A stretch of 64,000 nt of DNA. Source: Galeopsis tetrahit. Lineage: Eukaryota; Streptophyta; Magnoliopsida; Lamiales; Lamiaceae. Of this stretch, positions 22,163-36,400 are shown piece by piece. The notes below the pieces were generated by a model, which saw only the letters and a program-made list of their open reading frames with translations, was not told the origin of the DNA and made no database searches. The stretch lies in contig OY776134.1 of the NCBI GenBank assembly GCA_963675135.1, forward strand, positions 58,547,740-58,611,739, read 5' to 3'. Both the position numbers and the translations under genes were made by a program. Each line of letters begins with the position of its first letter. Position 1 is the stretch's first letter.

Positions 22163-25100
22163 AGCGCTGCATCACGAGAAACTAACATGCTCAACACCAA
22201 AGCCATGTAAATCTAAAAAGCCCATCTTAATTAGTAATTCAAAATAAGCCCTATTCCCACTTGTTATAGCAAAAAAAAATCACAAGATGAGTTTGATCAT
22301 AATTTCATAAATACCATCATCTATTCCCGGGCATTTGTTATACCAAAGACCATTTACAAAAGCATGGCTTATCTTTATCATTAATTGCAATTTGAAAATT
22401 GAACTTTTGACTTTTGCAGGGCGAACTCTCAAATTGTTGTAACAAATAGACATTGGACAAATTCGCAGGATAAATAGGGAATATTTTTTATTTTATTTGC
22501 CAGGGAATTTTCCTAATGTCCTTATTTTGGGGACAATTTGAAAGTTTTGGTAACTATCTTTGTAAAAGTCGAGAGTTTGATTCTCGAAGCGTAATTAGGG
22601 ACAAAAAAAGTTTTTATAGTATAAAATATCCGTATAACATAGGACTGGGATCACAAGCAAAAATATCATCAAATGAAGACTTTGCAAAATATTTCAGTTC
22701 TAAAAAATGTTTATTAGCTAAGTTAAAGTGGGTACAATTAAGGGCTCATAACTTCAGCAATGAGTTATGTCTAATAATTGTTCAACCGGTAAACTCTCAA
22801 ATGTTATTTGAATTGCAATTAGTTGAAGCAAAATTTTTGCAAGAAAACTTAAAAAAAAAAAAAAAAAAAAAACTTCTTCGTATATCTCTCGCTAACTCGT
22901 TTTGATACATACAATTATATATACACTCAAATTCACAAAATGTACCATCTCAATATACTCTACATTTCTGTTGACTTGATTCTTGCCTTAAATCATTTCA
23001 AAATTGAAATGATGGTAATAAAACAAGTATAAAAAGATTTCTTGGTTGTCATGAATTCTTCTACTCCAAACTTGTATAATTCAACAATAATTCTCTCTAA
23101 AATAAAAAACAAATATCACGAATCTTCTCGTAAGTATTGAAAATAAATAAAATGCTAACACCATGTAATTACAATAGTTTATGTGACTGACTATCCTTTT
23201 CATGTGACAGCATCATCCAATCAGTCAGCTTTCAAATTTCAAATATTGTAGCAGTTGAAGAATCTACTCCTTAAATTAATCCTAATCAATTAATTATTGA
23301 TCTTATGAATATAATTTGAAATCAATTTGTGGTGGAAGCATCTGATTGGCTGTGTGGGAGCAGGGGTGTAATACATTAATTTAAATATAATACAAAGAGA
23401 TTTTCGAGAATTAGAACATTTTTAAACCTTTTACACGATCAAATATATGATATAAAGATATATACGTTCTAAAATTCGAAACTGTGGAATAGGGGTTGAA
23501 GTAGCCGAAACAAAATGTTGTGTATTCACATCTGACATCATGTGACAGTTACTCGAACCAGCATAGTCAACTGAAAACGTCTATCCATAATCCAAATATA
23601 TTACATGGGAATATATCTACCATAAAGACAAAACCATACTCTATAAATAATTATATTGCGTGATTAAAATAAAATAAAATAAATACCATTAATTGTTCCA
23701 GTAGTCCACATAGACTTTTTTAGTTAGAGTATTAACGGTTTTTCTACTTTCCCCAAAATGAATGATTTTCCATATTGATGAGTCATGGACCTTAAATTGA
23801 TTTATTATACTATATGTCCAATTAAATAATTAAATTGAACATATGGGTACCCCTATTATTTTTAGGATTGTTGATCCGATCATTTGAAGAAATCTGATGT
23901 TAGTTTTTTTTTTTAAACTCAAACAAACTTAATTTTTATTATTACACGAACAAATTAAAGTAGGTAGTTCAACCACAAATTTTGATGATCGACTCAACAT
24001 AAATAACTCTTATAGTCAACAAATGTCTTAGCCAATTCATGGGTCATAAAATTGAGACCTATTTTAACATTATCGTGGCTCATGCAGCCCTTTGATCCAC
24101 GATAGTGCCTCTAAAAAGTCCATGAGCCCTGGACGGATTCATATGGTTTGCCCAACAGAAACTTCCCTTAATTAAGGACCATGTCTATCTTAATTTAAGT
24201 CCAAATAAGTTGTAGGTATAAATGAAAGCAACATATATCTATCTGCACACGAGTAGGGAATATTATAGCCTATGGGTCAAAACATGGTTTTAATAAGTAT
24301 TATACGTTAATTTATTAATTTGTGAAAACAATTGGCCTATTATATATAGCATCATGAACCAATGATCAAGGATAAAAAAAAACTAAAATAAATATAGTAC
24401 AAAAAATAAAAGAGCTAGGAACGAAGATGCAGAGCAAAGCAGTGTGTGCGCATTTTATTAAAATTTAAATCGGTTTATAATGATAAAAAAAAAATTATTT
24501 TATAAATAAGTGAAAATGAATGTGGTCGTGTGGTAAAGTATTAATTTGCTGCCATTTATTGTACTTGAGTCAACGATTTTCATTCATAATAGTTGCTACA
24601 CGATTCAATGAATTTCCCCACTAGGAAGCTTGAATCACATCCTCTTTCGTAAAACCAAAATTATGGAATTCGGCCATTACCTAACATTTGATAATGCTTA
24701 AATATCCTTGTGTTAGAACTAACTTTACAAATATTAATCAAATTTAAAAAATAAAATAGAAATTAGACCGCAATGAGTGTAGATTTAGAACTTATAATTT
24801 TTCTTTTCATTTTGTGCATGTCAATGAGTTTTTGAAAATATCACAATTTCTTGCAATGTATGTGTGTTCATTTCGGGAAAGAAATTGGATATCCTTGTGT
24901 TATATAAATCATTAATTATTGAAGAACTGGCACAAGTTCATAGTACAGAAACTAACATGCATATATATAATTGATGATGCAACAAAGCGTGTAATAATCA
25001 GATAAGTAATAAACTTGAAATAAAGGTCTCAAATTTTTTCATTAATCTGAAATTCAAACCTTCTCAAACAATAATAAGGACGCGTATTTATAATGTTAAT

Positions 25101-25389
25101 TAAAACCATGTCTAGAAATTCTAATAACAATACAATATTATTTAAAGATAAACATAAATAAATAAACTAAAGAAAACATATTGAAATATACCTTAAAGAG
25201 AAACATAAATAAAAGTTAATAAATCAAATAATATCATATATATTACATATAACCAATTCATCCCCGCCGATTGAATGATATAATAGTCTTGTAATTATTA
25301 TTCAACCATTTACATAAGTAGAAAACATTAATAAATAAAACTCAAATTCAGCCCCAATTTGGATACATTTTAGCAGTTTTATAGTATGA
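22163..25389. other. Unassigned AT-rich intergenic sequence
   Basis: No convincing gene, tRNA or complete transposon was found. A 129-codon frame at 22516-22905 lacks family resemblance and ends in an A-run (poly-lysine), so I do not call it. Several microsatellite-like A/T runs are present. Confidence 0.4.
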
Positions 25390-25391
25390 TA

Positions 25392-25624
25392 CTCCCTCCG
25401 TCCGTCTATAAGCTTCCCATTTTACCATTTTGGTCCGTCCGCCTATAAGCTTCTCATACCTTTTTTGGTAAGTACTTTTTCTTACACTTCACTTTATATT
25501 TTACTTTTTCTCTCTATCTCTCTCCTCTCTCAATCACATCATTTGTACTATATCTATTATTTAATCACTTTTCTTAATCTCTGTGTCAAAAAGTAACGTA
25601 ACACTTATAGACGGACGGAGGGAG
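25392..25624. mobile_element. Stowaway MITE, family A copy 1 (233 bp)
   Basis: The ends CTCCCTCCGTCCGTCTATAA and its near complement CTTATAGACGGACGGAGGGAG are flanked by TA (25390-25391 and 25625-25626). It is nearly identical to the copy at 25959-26186. Confidence 0.92.
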
Positions 25625-25958
25625 TATATGATTATAGGTTTTATAGGTGGTTTGTAGGTATTTATATGGTTGACTTTCATAGGGTTTATAGGTATTTATA
25701 TGGTGGGATTTTGAAATTCTAAATCAAAATCCAAAAGTGTAACGGGAGTGGAGTTTCGAAATCCCAAATCCGGATTTCTCATCCCAAAACAAACATGCCC
25801 TTAGGGATTTTGAGTATGATAGGATGTAACTTTATGTCAAATCAATTGTATAAGAGTGGGTGATATTATATTATAATATTATATAATGAAATTTTATGTC
25901 AAATCAATTGTGGAAGAATGTATGATGCTGTATTATTATAATAGTATAATAGTATATA

Positions 25959-26186
25959 CTCCCTCCGTCCGCCTATAAGCTTCCCATTTTACCATTTTGG
26001 TCCGTCCGCCTATAAGCTTCTCATACCTTTTTTGGAAAGTACTTTTTCTTACACTTCACTTTATATCTTACTTTTTCTCTCTATCTCTCTCTCAATCACA
26101 TCACTTGTACTATATCTATTATTTAATCACTTTTCTTAATCTCTGTGCCAAAAAATAACGTAACACTTATAGGCGGACGGAGGGAG
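25959..26186. mobile_element. Stowaway MITE, family A copy 2 (228 bp)
   Basis: The ends CTCCCTCCGTCCGCCTATAA and the complement are flanked by TA (25957-25958 and 26187-26188). Same orientation as the copy 335 bp to its left, differing by a handful of substitutions and one short CT-repeat length change. Confidence 0.92.
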
Positions 26187-26188
26187 TA

Positions 26189-29100
26189 CAATATTTTATA
26201 CTCTTTGTGTCAAATTCTAGTTGCATCCAGCCTGCATCTAGCTAGCAAGAAGTTTCAATCCATTACTTTTAATATGATATGGTATGATTTTATAATTACA
26301 GGATTTTAATCTATGCATAAATCAAGTCAAAATTTGTTTAAATTTAAGTATGATCTACAAAAGGTGGTCGTGTATCATCCACAGGTTATAAAATTAAAAT
26401 AGAAAAATAGACTTTCTATATATACTTTAATAATAGTGTAGTACTCCATTTAATAAACCACGTATTGTACTGATATATTTTGCACTATTATTATTGGTCA
26501 CGTAAAGAATTGACCAAATACAAAAATAAAAAAGATTATCCCAAAACTTGTTACTAAAAGTTAGGTAAATAATAAAATAGGCGATCATTGCACTTATTAA
26601 TCAAAATTGTAATTTAAAAAGATATGCTAGTCCAAAAGCAAATCTCAGAAGAATTCTTACATGTTGACCATTGCCTAATTCTACCATAGATTTCGGGTTC
26701 TCAACCAATTGAGTAATGCCACGTGTATGTGTCACTTATCATGGTACATGTTGGAACAAAAGAAACAGGGCCCACTTAGTGGTCAACCCTCGGGTTAATT
26801 GGCTAAACCATGGTTTATATTAGCTCTTAATTTGTCCAATAACTATACCCATTTAGCTAGCTTGAAAAAACGTGATTGGATATGTTAGTTTTCCTTCATG
26901 ACTCATTTATGCATAACTATTGAAATAATAGAGAGATTGGATATTGATGAATTCATATGTAAGAGCTAAAAAGCGATCAAGAAATAACATCACGACTTCA
27001 TCTCGTCACTAATTATGAAAGATGTTTCGATAAAGAGCAAACATGGTTAAAATATCATGAAAAATAATCGATATACTATGAATTGATTTTTAGATTAAAG
27101 TTTATTTATGTAGAGATTAGGGTTTATATTTTATTGAGAGCGAGGTTCAATTTATTTTAAATTGCACAATTTAATTATCACAAATAACTTACTAGGGTTG
27201 GTGAATCTCCTTATATTTACTAGTAGAATATATGAGTTACCATATTTAAAGTTGCTTTTGCAAATGTACAATTGCACTGTTAAATTGTTGAATTCATTTT
27301 TATGTTAGATTCCCACGTTGTTGTTGACTTCTCATTGTAAAGGTGTCAATGAATTCAATTTGTTAATTTTTGGCTTTCTTGCTTTGCAACTAATATGACG
27401 TTGTATCTTCTATTCGAGCTTGTTTTAGTACATTTTTAACTTGATCGACTTGAATTATTTTTATCTTTTTGAATCCTGTAACATTTGTATTTTCAAAATG
27501 CATTCCATCTTATAAGTTGGTTCATTAAGTATTGAAATCCTAATATTGACAGATGTGGTTGATTAACAAGTGATAATACTTAGATAGTATTGTTAGAATC
27601 TAATGTCTGTCTGATTCCCTTTTCCAATATCACTTGAGTTCTACTTCTTCCCCAACTAAATACTTATATATTTAAATTTTAAGTTCAAAATAAGTTATCT
27701 ACCCATATCAATTTGTCCAATTTCAACAACAATATATATGGTGAGATTTAGACTTCCAATTAAAGTTATATGCTAGTAATAATTAATTGCATTAATTATT
27801 TTTTTTCGACAAAATTTTGCATTAATTAATCATGCATATTCGTAACTCAATTACCCCCGGTATTAATCATAATCAACGCAATCTCAAAATTTCACATATT
27901 GTTTCTCATTCTATTTATAATTAATAATTTCATCAAAGTGAAATCAAATAATTCCAACATACCTAGTATACAGTATATACGTTCAATACTGCAAGTGTAA
28001 ATTAATAATCAACTAAAAACGTCGAACTTAAACAATACAAATTCAAGTTATCGTAGTCAAATAAACAGCCAAAAGAAGGTGGCATATAGTTACAATTTAC
28101 AAACACCAATATTTTGATTCCAAAAAATAAAAATAAAAAATCAACTTTTATAACAAGTACATCTCACTATCATAAAGTCGTACGAAAACTCTCTTTTCTC
28201 GAAAGTTCAAAGCATTTCAAGACTTTATATATACATGATGGAATATGGCTTATACATACAATATTCATGTAATTTGTTTTTTTTTTACGCACATCTTATA
28301 TTATCTCACATTAAAACGAAGTATAATTTAGACATGACACATTAATACTTTAAAAGAGATGACTATTAATTTAATTATGCTAATCCATGTATTGTCTCTC
28401 TCATACAAGTCTTTGTCGTTATATATTTTTTTTATCTCGAATCTTAGTTATAATCTCAAAACTTAGAAAAGATGATTAAAATGGAACAAAACGACACATT
28501 AGGAGTCTGTATCAATACCACGTGTAATAATTCAAACTGAACAAGTCGAAGATTTTGGATGTCCAATTTCTCTAAAGTATCGATCGAGATATTCCGTTCC
28601 TTTCAAAAAGCCACAGGGGTTAAACAAGTCTTTTTGACTTTTGGGACATTTATGCTATAAAAGCTAATTTCGGGTAACTGATGTTAATGCCTCTTGTAAA
28701 TTACTTTTTCATACATATCGACACCTGTTTTCAAATCAAATATTAAAATAATATCTATTGAAAATTAATTAAATTATTTTTTACTAGTAGACTAGAGAAT
28801 CAAGGCTATTTCTTAAAATTTAATTGAAAACTCATAAAATAAGCTTCAAAGTATCCATATCTGTTATTACATAAACCACGGTGGAAAAAAGAGATAAAAC
28901 AAGGTTTGGTTTGCAGTGCAGGATTGGATAAGTAAGAATAACATTTAGTATAATTATACTTGTGGAATTAAGATAAATGTTTAAAATAACAAAAATCTGA
29001 CCTCCAAACAGTCAACAATTTGGACAGTGAAATACTAACAACACATAATCCTATCAAATGTTTCACATCGTATTTCACTCTCTAAATTGTTGACATGTAT

Positions 29101-29810
29101 CATTTAAAAAAAGTTAATAATAATTGGAAGGACACATATTAAAGATTAAGTAGAGTGGAACACCAAGTGAAATATATAAGTGTATTTAATTATCACTCGT
29201 GACAGTAGTGGGCACTCGAATTTTGCTGGGGTTTTCGAATTGAATATTGATGAACATAGATATTTTTCTCTTAAGTACAAATTCTAGCTCCTATTACTAT
29301 GGAGTAAAATACATATATAATCAATTTATCTATTATATATCTCGTGTTTATAATTGTTCATTAATCGTGAATGAATTAATTTGTAGCACAAATCCTGATT
29401 ATCAATCCAAAAATAAACAAATTCAAAGAAAGGTAAAAAGGGGGTTTAAAATACTTTTAGAATATGCCGATTTAGTCGAGTCATGAATTAGAATGTAAAA
29501 TTCAGAATATATTTGTACTATTTATTGATGAGTTTGTAAAAAAGAGCCAACAACCTTTGTGAGGTTCTTTGCACCATACTAAAAGTTACTAATTGAGCTA
29601 ACTGAAAATATCCTTAACTAATTGTTCTTTTCCCTAAAATGTAATTAATCTTTTATAGGCTAAATAATGATGGTCCACTTTTTCAATATGGGATAATGAG
29701 GGATGGCTCCCCTTCCTAACTCTATAATTTATTGTTTTCATTTTTTCTAAATGAATGTGAATTAACTCAATTGTTTTGGAGAAACTTCTCATTTAATTTT
29801 ATGTGGTTTT
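26189..29810. other. Unassigned AT-rich intergenic sequence
   Basis: No gene found. One hairpin with 24-nt arms is at 29011-29094. The frame at 29247-29486 is low in complexity and has no recognisable domain. Confidence 0.4.
29011..29094. repeat. Short inverted repeat (24-nt arms, 36-nt loop)
   Basis: GTCAACAATTTGGACAGTGA at 29011 is repeated inverted at 29071-29094 with two mismatches in 24. It could be a tiny MITE remnant or a structured transcript. There is no TA or TTA duplication at the ends. Confidence 0.55.
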
Positions 29811-29815
29811 TTTAG

Positions 29816-30145
29816 TTTTTTTTTTTTTTAAAATTAAAACTTCCCATTTAAAAGCAAATGCAAGTACCATTCGATAGGCCCTCCGCAATATTGGGAGGCT
29901 CTACCCAAATATGAGGATTAGAAAACATCTTAACAGATCTAGCAAGTCCGTGAACCTTCATATTAGCTACACGACTAATCGAAACAACATAACAAGATGA
30001 AAATGAAGGTAAAATTCACTTACAAGCGTCTACGATGTCTTTAAACACAATATTATATCGTTGAGAGAAAGTCATTGCATCCGCCACTAGCTTGGCATTG
30101 ATTTCCGTAAAACCCTCGGAAAACCCAGTTGTTTTAAAATGGCAT
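29816..30145 (-). pseudogene. LINE 3' fragment: RNase H-like domain with poly(A) tail
   Basis: The minus strand from about 30145 to 29850 reads as a C-terminal RNase H-like segment. It contains GFSEGFTEINAKLVADAM, NIVFKDIVDACK, then a TGA in place of a probable tryptophan, SCYVVSISRVANMKVHGLAR and IWVEPPNIAEGL. The SRVANxxVHGLAR pattern is typical of the RNase H domain ending many plant LINE polyproteins. A T-run on the plus strand (29816-29829) is the poly(A) tail, about 30 bp after the stop codon. The 5' portion is missing, so the copy is truncated and dead. Confidence 0.75.
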
Positions 30146-30149
30146 AGCA

Positions 30150-31095
30150 TATTGTACAAATATGACGAGTTCTAAAAATCATTTTGATCCAAATTGAAAT
30201 CTATTTGTTCCACTTTTAATATTTTATAGTGGAATAAAATTTTAAAAAATAATCAATGTACAATAATAATAGAGGTCACATGTGTTAAAATTTCAGAAAG
30301 TGAAACATACAATGAAACACGAAAAATGGAAAAATGATTTGAACGGGTCAGTTTTATCGTGCAACGGGTTCGAATTTTGGTTATATTTTTTTTTTAACAA
30401 TATTAGTTTGATTTGTATTAGATGTTTCATTAAAAAGTATCAGTAGTTTTATTATAAATAATAGTTGTGAATGAAATATCAATGGAACCCACATAATAAT
30501 TTGACTTTTTTTAATCAAAATTAAAAATTTCCAATAAAATATCAGCAAAATGATTTATGAGAAAATCAAATGTAAATAACCTATTCAAACTTGACTGAAT
30601 TTCACTCGTACGTGTTTATCCTCGACAAGCTGTTAAGTTTGTCAAAGGAATGCCAGATTACATATTCATAGAATCTTTAATAGCATTCATTGTTCTTTAG
30701 ACCAACATTACTTAGGATTCGTGCAATCCGAGTTACACTGTGCATGACTAAAGTTGATATCATTACGCAACTACTATCAAATTATTGAAATCTTTTTTTC
30801 AGGTATACATAATTCAAATCTTGAAAAACGCATTCTTATAATGATCAATTTTGTGATATATTGTATTCTTTAATATTATTAACCAAAACAAAACAAAAAA
30901 AAACAGCTAAGTATATCTGTATATGATTAATAATACACACTAAAATAAATGGAAAGTAAATACTAAATATTAGAGTTATGTCGATCAGGTATACAATAGT
31001 TTTTGACGTTGATGTTGTTGTTTGTGATATTATCACATTTTTGAAAATATGATCAGAATTTGTCACATCTTCATATGACTAACTTTTTATGATCG
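30150..31095. other. Unassigned AT-rich intergenic sequence
   Basis: Nothing recognisable between the LINE relic and the outer CACTA element. Confidence 0.4.
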
Positions 31096-31642
31096 GATCA
31101 CTATAAAAAACAGCTCATTTTAAGAGGGTAAGGGCGAGGGAAATCACCCTCTTTAAATGGAATGGCGACAGTATAAGCGAGGGGGACTCTATGTCGCCAA
31201 AGTGCTCCTTGCTAATTTATGGGCGAGAGCACCGTCGCGAATTAAAGAGGGTGCAGCCCCACTCGCGAATTAAAGAGGGGGCCCCACTCGCGAATTAAAG
31301 AAGGCCTTTACCCTCGTCAATTTAATTAATTAAAAAAATTGTGGAATCTGGGTTTGAACCCCTAACCCTACTGCCACTTTTATTTCACCTCCACCCGGGA
31401 CCTCGGGAACAAGAAGTGTTTATGTGCTCCTTCTGTGTCGTTTAGACTAGGAGCTTTAGTCGTTATATTTTGAATGCAATTAATATATATCTTATAATTT
31501 CAATTTTTTCTTTTTAAATTCAATTAATTTAAATTTACTTACGTATTATTTTTAAATTATCAAAACATACATAATATATGTATTTCTAAATGAAAAATTA
31601 CAAAATTATGGGTTACAAATAAAATTATGTTTATTTTTTAAA

Positions 31643-33290
31643 GAGAAAATTTCATTTTACGTCCTGTAACTTAGGCCTAATCCAGAATATATCCTTTAGG
31701 GGGTGTTTCTTTTGGGATTTGGGTGGTTTTAAAAACCAGATTTTTGAAATCCTGGTTTTTGAAATCCCGATAAATAGTAATATGGGTGTTTCTTTTGGGT
31801 TTTGGAATAGTGAAGGATTTAACTTTATGTCAAATCAAGTTGTAAGATTGAATGAGTTTGTATTATTATATTATTGTTTGATGAGATTATAATGATTGAT
31901 TAAGTGTGTAATGATTAAATGTATTATATTATTGTATTATTATATTATTATAGTATTATTATATTATTGTTGAGAAAGAATATAATGATTGAAGTAATAT
32001 TATATAAATATAACTTTATGTCAAATCAATATGTTTGATAGGGGTGGTTTTGAGTGGATTTTGAAAACCGGTTTTTAAATCCCGAAGTAACACGGGTTTT
32101 GGATCTTGAAATCCAAAACCTGGCTTTTAAAACCAAAAAGAAACATACCCTTAAGTTTTCACGTTTTCAATTTACGTCCTAGGGTGTTCAATTTACGTCA
32201 TTTTCGGTCCAATTTACGTCATTTCCACCGGAAAATTGAAAATCCGGTCAAATAGTACAATTTACATCCTTTATGTTTGAAAATTATAAATTAATAATTA
32301 AAAAATTCTGAAAATATCATTAAAAATCAAAAAATCTCATTAAAAACTTATAAATTGTGTAAAATAAATATAAAAAATCTTAAAAAATTTTATAAATTCT
32401 ACAATTCAGAAAATCTGAAAATGTGTAAATTTAATTTTTTTTTTCTAAAAACTCATAAAAATATATATATATATATAATTTCTACAATTCAAAAAATCTA
32501 AAAAATGTGTAAATTAATTTATTTTTTTCCAAAAACTCATAAAAATAAAAAAATCTATAAATTAAAATTTTAAAAATGTTTAAAATAAAAAATTCCACAA
32601 TTTTAAAAATATCGTGAAAATGAATTTTGGATTGTTCCAAAATCGATCAAGGTGCATGTGGAACTTACACTCAACCTCTACGGTGAGTTGGAAAATCTCG
32701 TGGGACCCAAAATTTTTAGGAGTTCGAGCAAAACTTTAATGGCAGAAGAGTCTAAATCAAGTCTAGTTTTTAATGAAATGTTAATAATTTTTATTATTCT
32801 TATTAGATTTTTAGAATTAGTAATTTTTCATATACATATTTTTAATAATTTAATGAGATTTTTAGAGTTTTGAGAAATTTTAATGAGATTTTGAATTTCT
32901 TAATTTTTAAATTACATATTTTCCATTCTTTGTATTGTAGAATTTTGTATTTTCAAAATTTTTGAATTTTTTATTTATATTTTACACATTTTATATTTTT
33001 TAATTTTAAGGAGATTTTTGGATTTTTAATGATACTTTTAGATTTTTTAAATCTTTAATGGGATTTTTAGAAAATTTTAATTATTAAATGTTAATTTTCA
33101 AACTTAAAGGACGTAAATTGGACTATTTGGCCGGAATCCCAATTTATTCCTCACATTCCGGTGAGTTTTAAAATTTTCCGGCGGAAAAGACGTAAATTGG
33201 ACCAAAAATGACGTAAATCGAAAAAGTACAAACTTAAAGGATATAAATTGGATTAGGCCTAAGTTACCGAACGTAAAATGAAATTTTCTC
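31643..33290. mobile_element. MULE with long terminal inverted repeats (1.65 kb)
   Basis: TTTTTTAAA flanks both sides (31634-31642 and 33291-33299). The arms start GAGAAAATTTCATTTTACGT and stay alignable for several hundred bases, through ACTTAGGCCTAATCC and TCCAATTTACGTC. The left arm holds a Tourist-like MITE; the right arm shows the site without it. No transposase frame. The 73-codon frame at 32652-32873 is not recognisable. Confidence 0.85.
31699..32150 (+). mobile_element. Tourist-like MITE, family B copy 1 (452 bp)
   Basis: The ends GGGGGTGTTTCTTTTGGG and the approximate complement AAAGAAACATACCC are flanked by TTA (31696-31698 and 32151-32153). The homologous position in the opposite arm of the surrounding MULE (about 33230-33236) has a single TTA and no insert, which confirms both element and target duplication. 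A related copy lies inverted at 54488-54904. Confidence 0.9.
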
Positions 33291-33428
33291 TTTTTTAAAA
33301 TAGTGATTATGCATGTTACAAATTAACATTAAAAATAATTAAAATCATACTCATTTTTTCTTCACTTCAATTAAAATAACATTAACAATAGAACATAATA
33401 AATTAATAAATCTAAGTTTAATTCCCCT

Positions 33429-36400
33429 CACTACAAAAAATGCCTCAATTAGAGACCAAAGTTTTGAGACCGACATAAATCAGTCTCAAATAAAGACTGA
33501 TTTGAGACTGATCCGAAAAAAATTCGAGTTTTGAGACTGTTTTCAGTTCGGTCTTTAATATTATGTTTTCAGACCGCTTAAAGATCGAATTTCGGTCTCT
33601 AAACCGAAATTAAAATTTTGATTTTGAATTTTGTTTAGAGACCGACAATTCAGTCTTTAATTGGTATCAAAAATTCTGAATCCCAAAATTTTAATTGACT
33701 AGCAATTTTGACTGCTCGTTTAGAGACTGTTTTCAGTTCGGTCTTTAATATTATATTTTTCAGACCACTTAGCCACCGAATATCAGTCTCTAAATCGAAA
33801 TTAAAATTCTGATTTTGAATTTTAATTGAAGACTAAAAATTCAGTCTTTAATTGGTATAAAAAAAATTCGACAAGTTGTTTTATACGTATGTGAATCGAT
33901 CACTTACCGTCGGGATCGGGCGAGAATTCTTTAAACTCGAACAAAGTATCCACATCCGAATTAAAAAGAATCTTTTACTACACTATCTAAATCCGTGGAA
34001 TCTTTCACTACCTCCTCTAAATCAACTGAATCAGGCACTACGATCTCTAAATCAATTGAATTGGGCACTATCGTCTCCACTTCCAACTAATCTGACTTTA
34101 TGACTTTGTTTGAGATGGAGGAATCGAATTTAGGAGAAGAGGAATATTTGTCCATCGTTGGGAGAGACAAATCAGATTGGCGGCGATTATATGTATATTT
34201 TAAGAGATACGAATAATATTTAAAGATACAAATCTTTAAAATATTATCCCTACTATTGTATATATAGATAATTTTAAACAGTAGAGACCGATTTTTCGAT
34301 CCCAAATCGGTCCCAAATCAGGCGGTTGTGTTTAGAGACCGATTTTTACGGTCTCAAATCGGTATCAAATCAAGTTGTTTGTTTTCAGAGACCGATTTTA
34401 GCGGTCTCTGAACACTCCGGAAGAAAACCCAACCCACGCCCCATTCTTGCGAATAAATAGCCCATATATATCACATGTCATTCTCTCAATTTTAACCCAC
34501 AAATCAGCTTCTAAATAGGTCATTCCTTGATTTTCCTCTCCAATATCAGTTTGAAGATCTCGTTTAGAATTCAACGTAATGTTTCTCATTCCCTCTTCAT
34601 TTAAATTAATGTTTTCTCACATTTCTCAAATTCTAGCTCATATTTTTCATATTTTCATCAATTCTAGTTAATACTTAAAAAAACCTATCCGGTATCATTT
34701 TTTACAAGATTCGTCTTACAGGACGCCAAAAATAAATTGATAATAACTTGAAGGAATGCACCCATCAAATATTCACACTACTATTGCAAAATAAAAATGT
34801 CATTACAATGCAATGACCGCATTTATTGCTTACAAAATAAAGATGTCGTTACAAGACATTTGATCATAAGTTTTGTCACTGCATGACACACGCAAAAAGA
34901 AAGATGTCAACATGACATATCCAAAAAAATGTCATAACAAGGCACATCCAGTATGACCTAAAATATAGATAAAATAACGACTCATGTTGTGTGACTTTAT
35001 AATGTTGGTGGTGAAGTGCAATAGTCAACCCCATCTGATTTTTTGCTGCTACGATCTTCAACTTCACGAGCATTTATTCGTACTCCACTAGAGACAGCAG
35101 CTGCAGTAGCTATAGGACCACTCACTGTCCTTGGTCGACTTTGATTGGGCATCTAAAATAACACATACTATAACAACTCAAATACCATAACAAAATTAAT
35201 TTTAAAATATCAAAGTTTAATATGGATAACCTTATTTCAAACACTTACTCTATAATACACTCTTCCAGAATTAGCCAAAATCATACCTTCGCTTCCTTAC
35301 CTAGAATGAAAGAGACATTTAAATATTAATTACTTTAGTACCAACGGAAAATTGAAATTTTAAAATAGAAATAAAAAAAAATCACCCTATAATTTGCTCA
35401 CAAGTTTGAACATAAATTAATCTCTCCAACATGAATTAGAAACAATGATGAAATAGTTGAAAGTTGAAACACACCCTTCAAATAAAGAATACTAAAGTAT
35501 ATCGTGAAGCTAGACCACGAGAAACAGGTTGAAATTTAGTTTCTTCTCTGAAATGTGTAGCCAAAACTAAAGAATGTAATCTAAAGAATGAGCTAGAATT
35601 GATGAAAATATGAAAAGTATGGGCTAGAATTGAAAAAATAAAAAATATGGGCTAAAATTAATAAAAAATGAAAAGTATGAGCTAAAATTAATAAAAAATG
35701 AAAAGTATGGGATATAATAGATTATTTGGATAATTACTAATTTCCATGTCAGCCTTCCACGTGGAATCCGGCGTCCACATCAGACGGGCTTTGCCGGAGA
35801 ATGAGAACGGGGATGTTTTTAAGTACTAATTGTAAGTATGGGTATCATTTAGAGAGAAAAAAATAGTATGTGCTAGAATTGATAAAAAGAAAAAAGTATG
35901 GGCTATAATTGAATATTTAGCCAATATAAAATAATAATAATTTATTGACGTGGGCATGCCACCTAGGCGGTGGAAACTATTTTTAGTGCCCACCGGTGGG
36001 CTCTATATCATTTCCGATCATATGCAATAAAGAAATTAATTATATATGTATATAATTAATTTTAAAATTTACACAAGACAATTCTTTGTCAAAGTGGTAG
36101 GTGCCCATTATTGGGCACCCATCCAATAGGGATCAATTCCCACAAAGGCCAAAATAAAATGGTCATTTAAATAAAGAGGGTGTGGGTGTTGGGTCGGGTA
36201 TCGGGTCGGGTCAGGGGTGGGTGTGGGTAAATAAAGAGAGTGGGTGTCGGTTGCTGAGTTGGGTTTGTATTTTATTATTTAGAGACCGAATATTCGGTTC
36301 CTAATTATAGACTAGAGATCGATTTGTGTTTTAGGGCCCGAAAATAGGTCGGGCCGACTCACGTTTAGGGACCGTTGTAAGACCGAATTGTCGGTCTCTA

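Noticed and set aside
22516..22905. 129-codon open frame
   Set aside because: No domain, AT-biased amino acids, ends in a poly-lysine A-run, no splice or promoter context. Probably chance.
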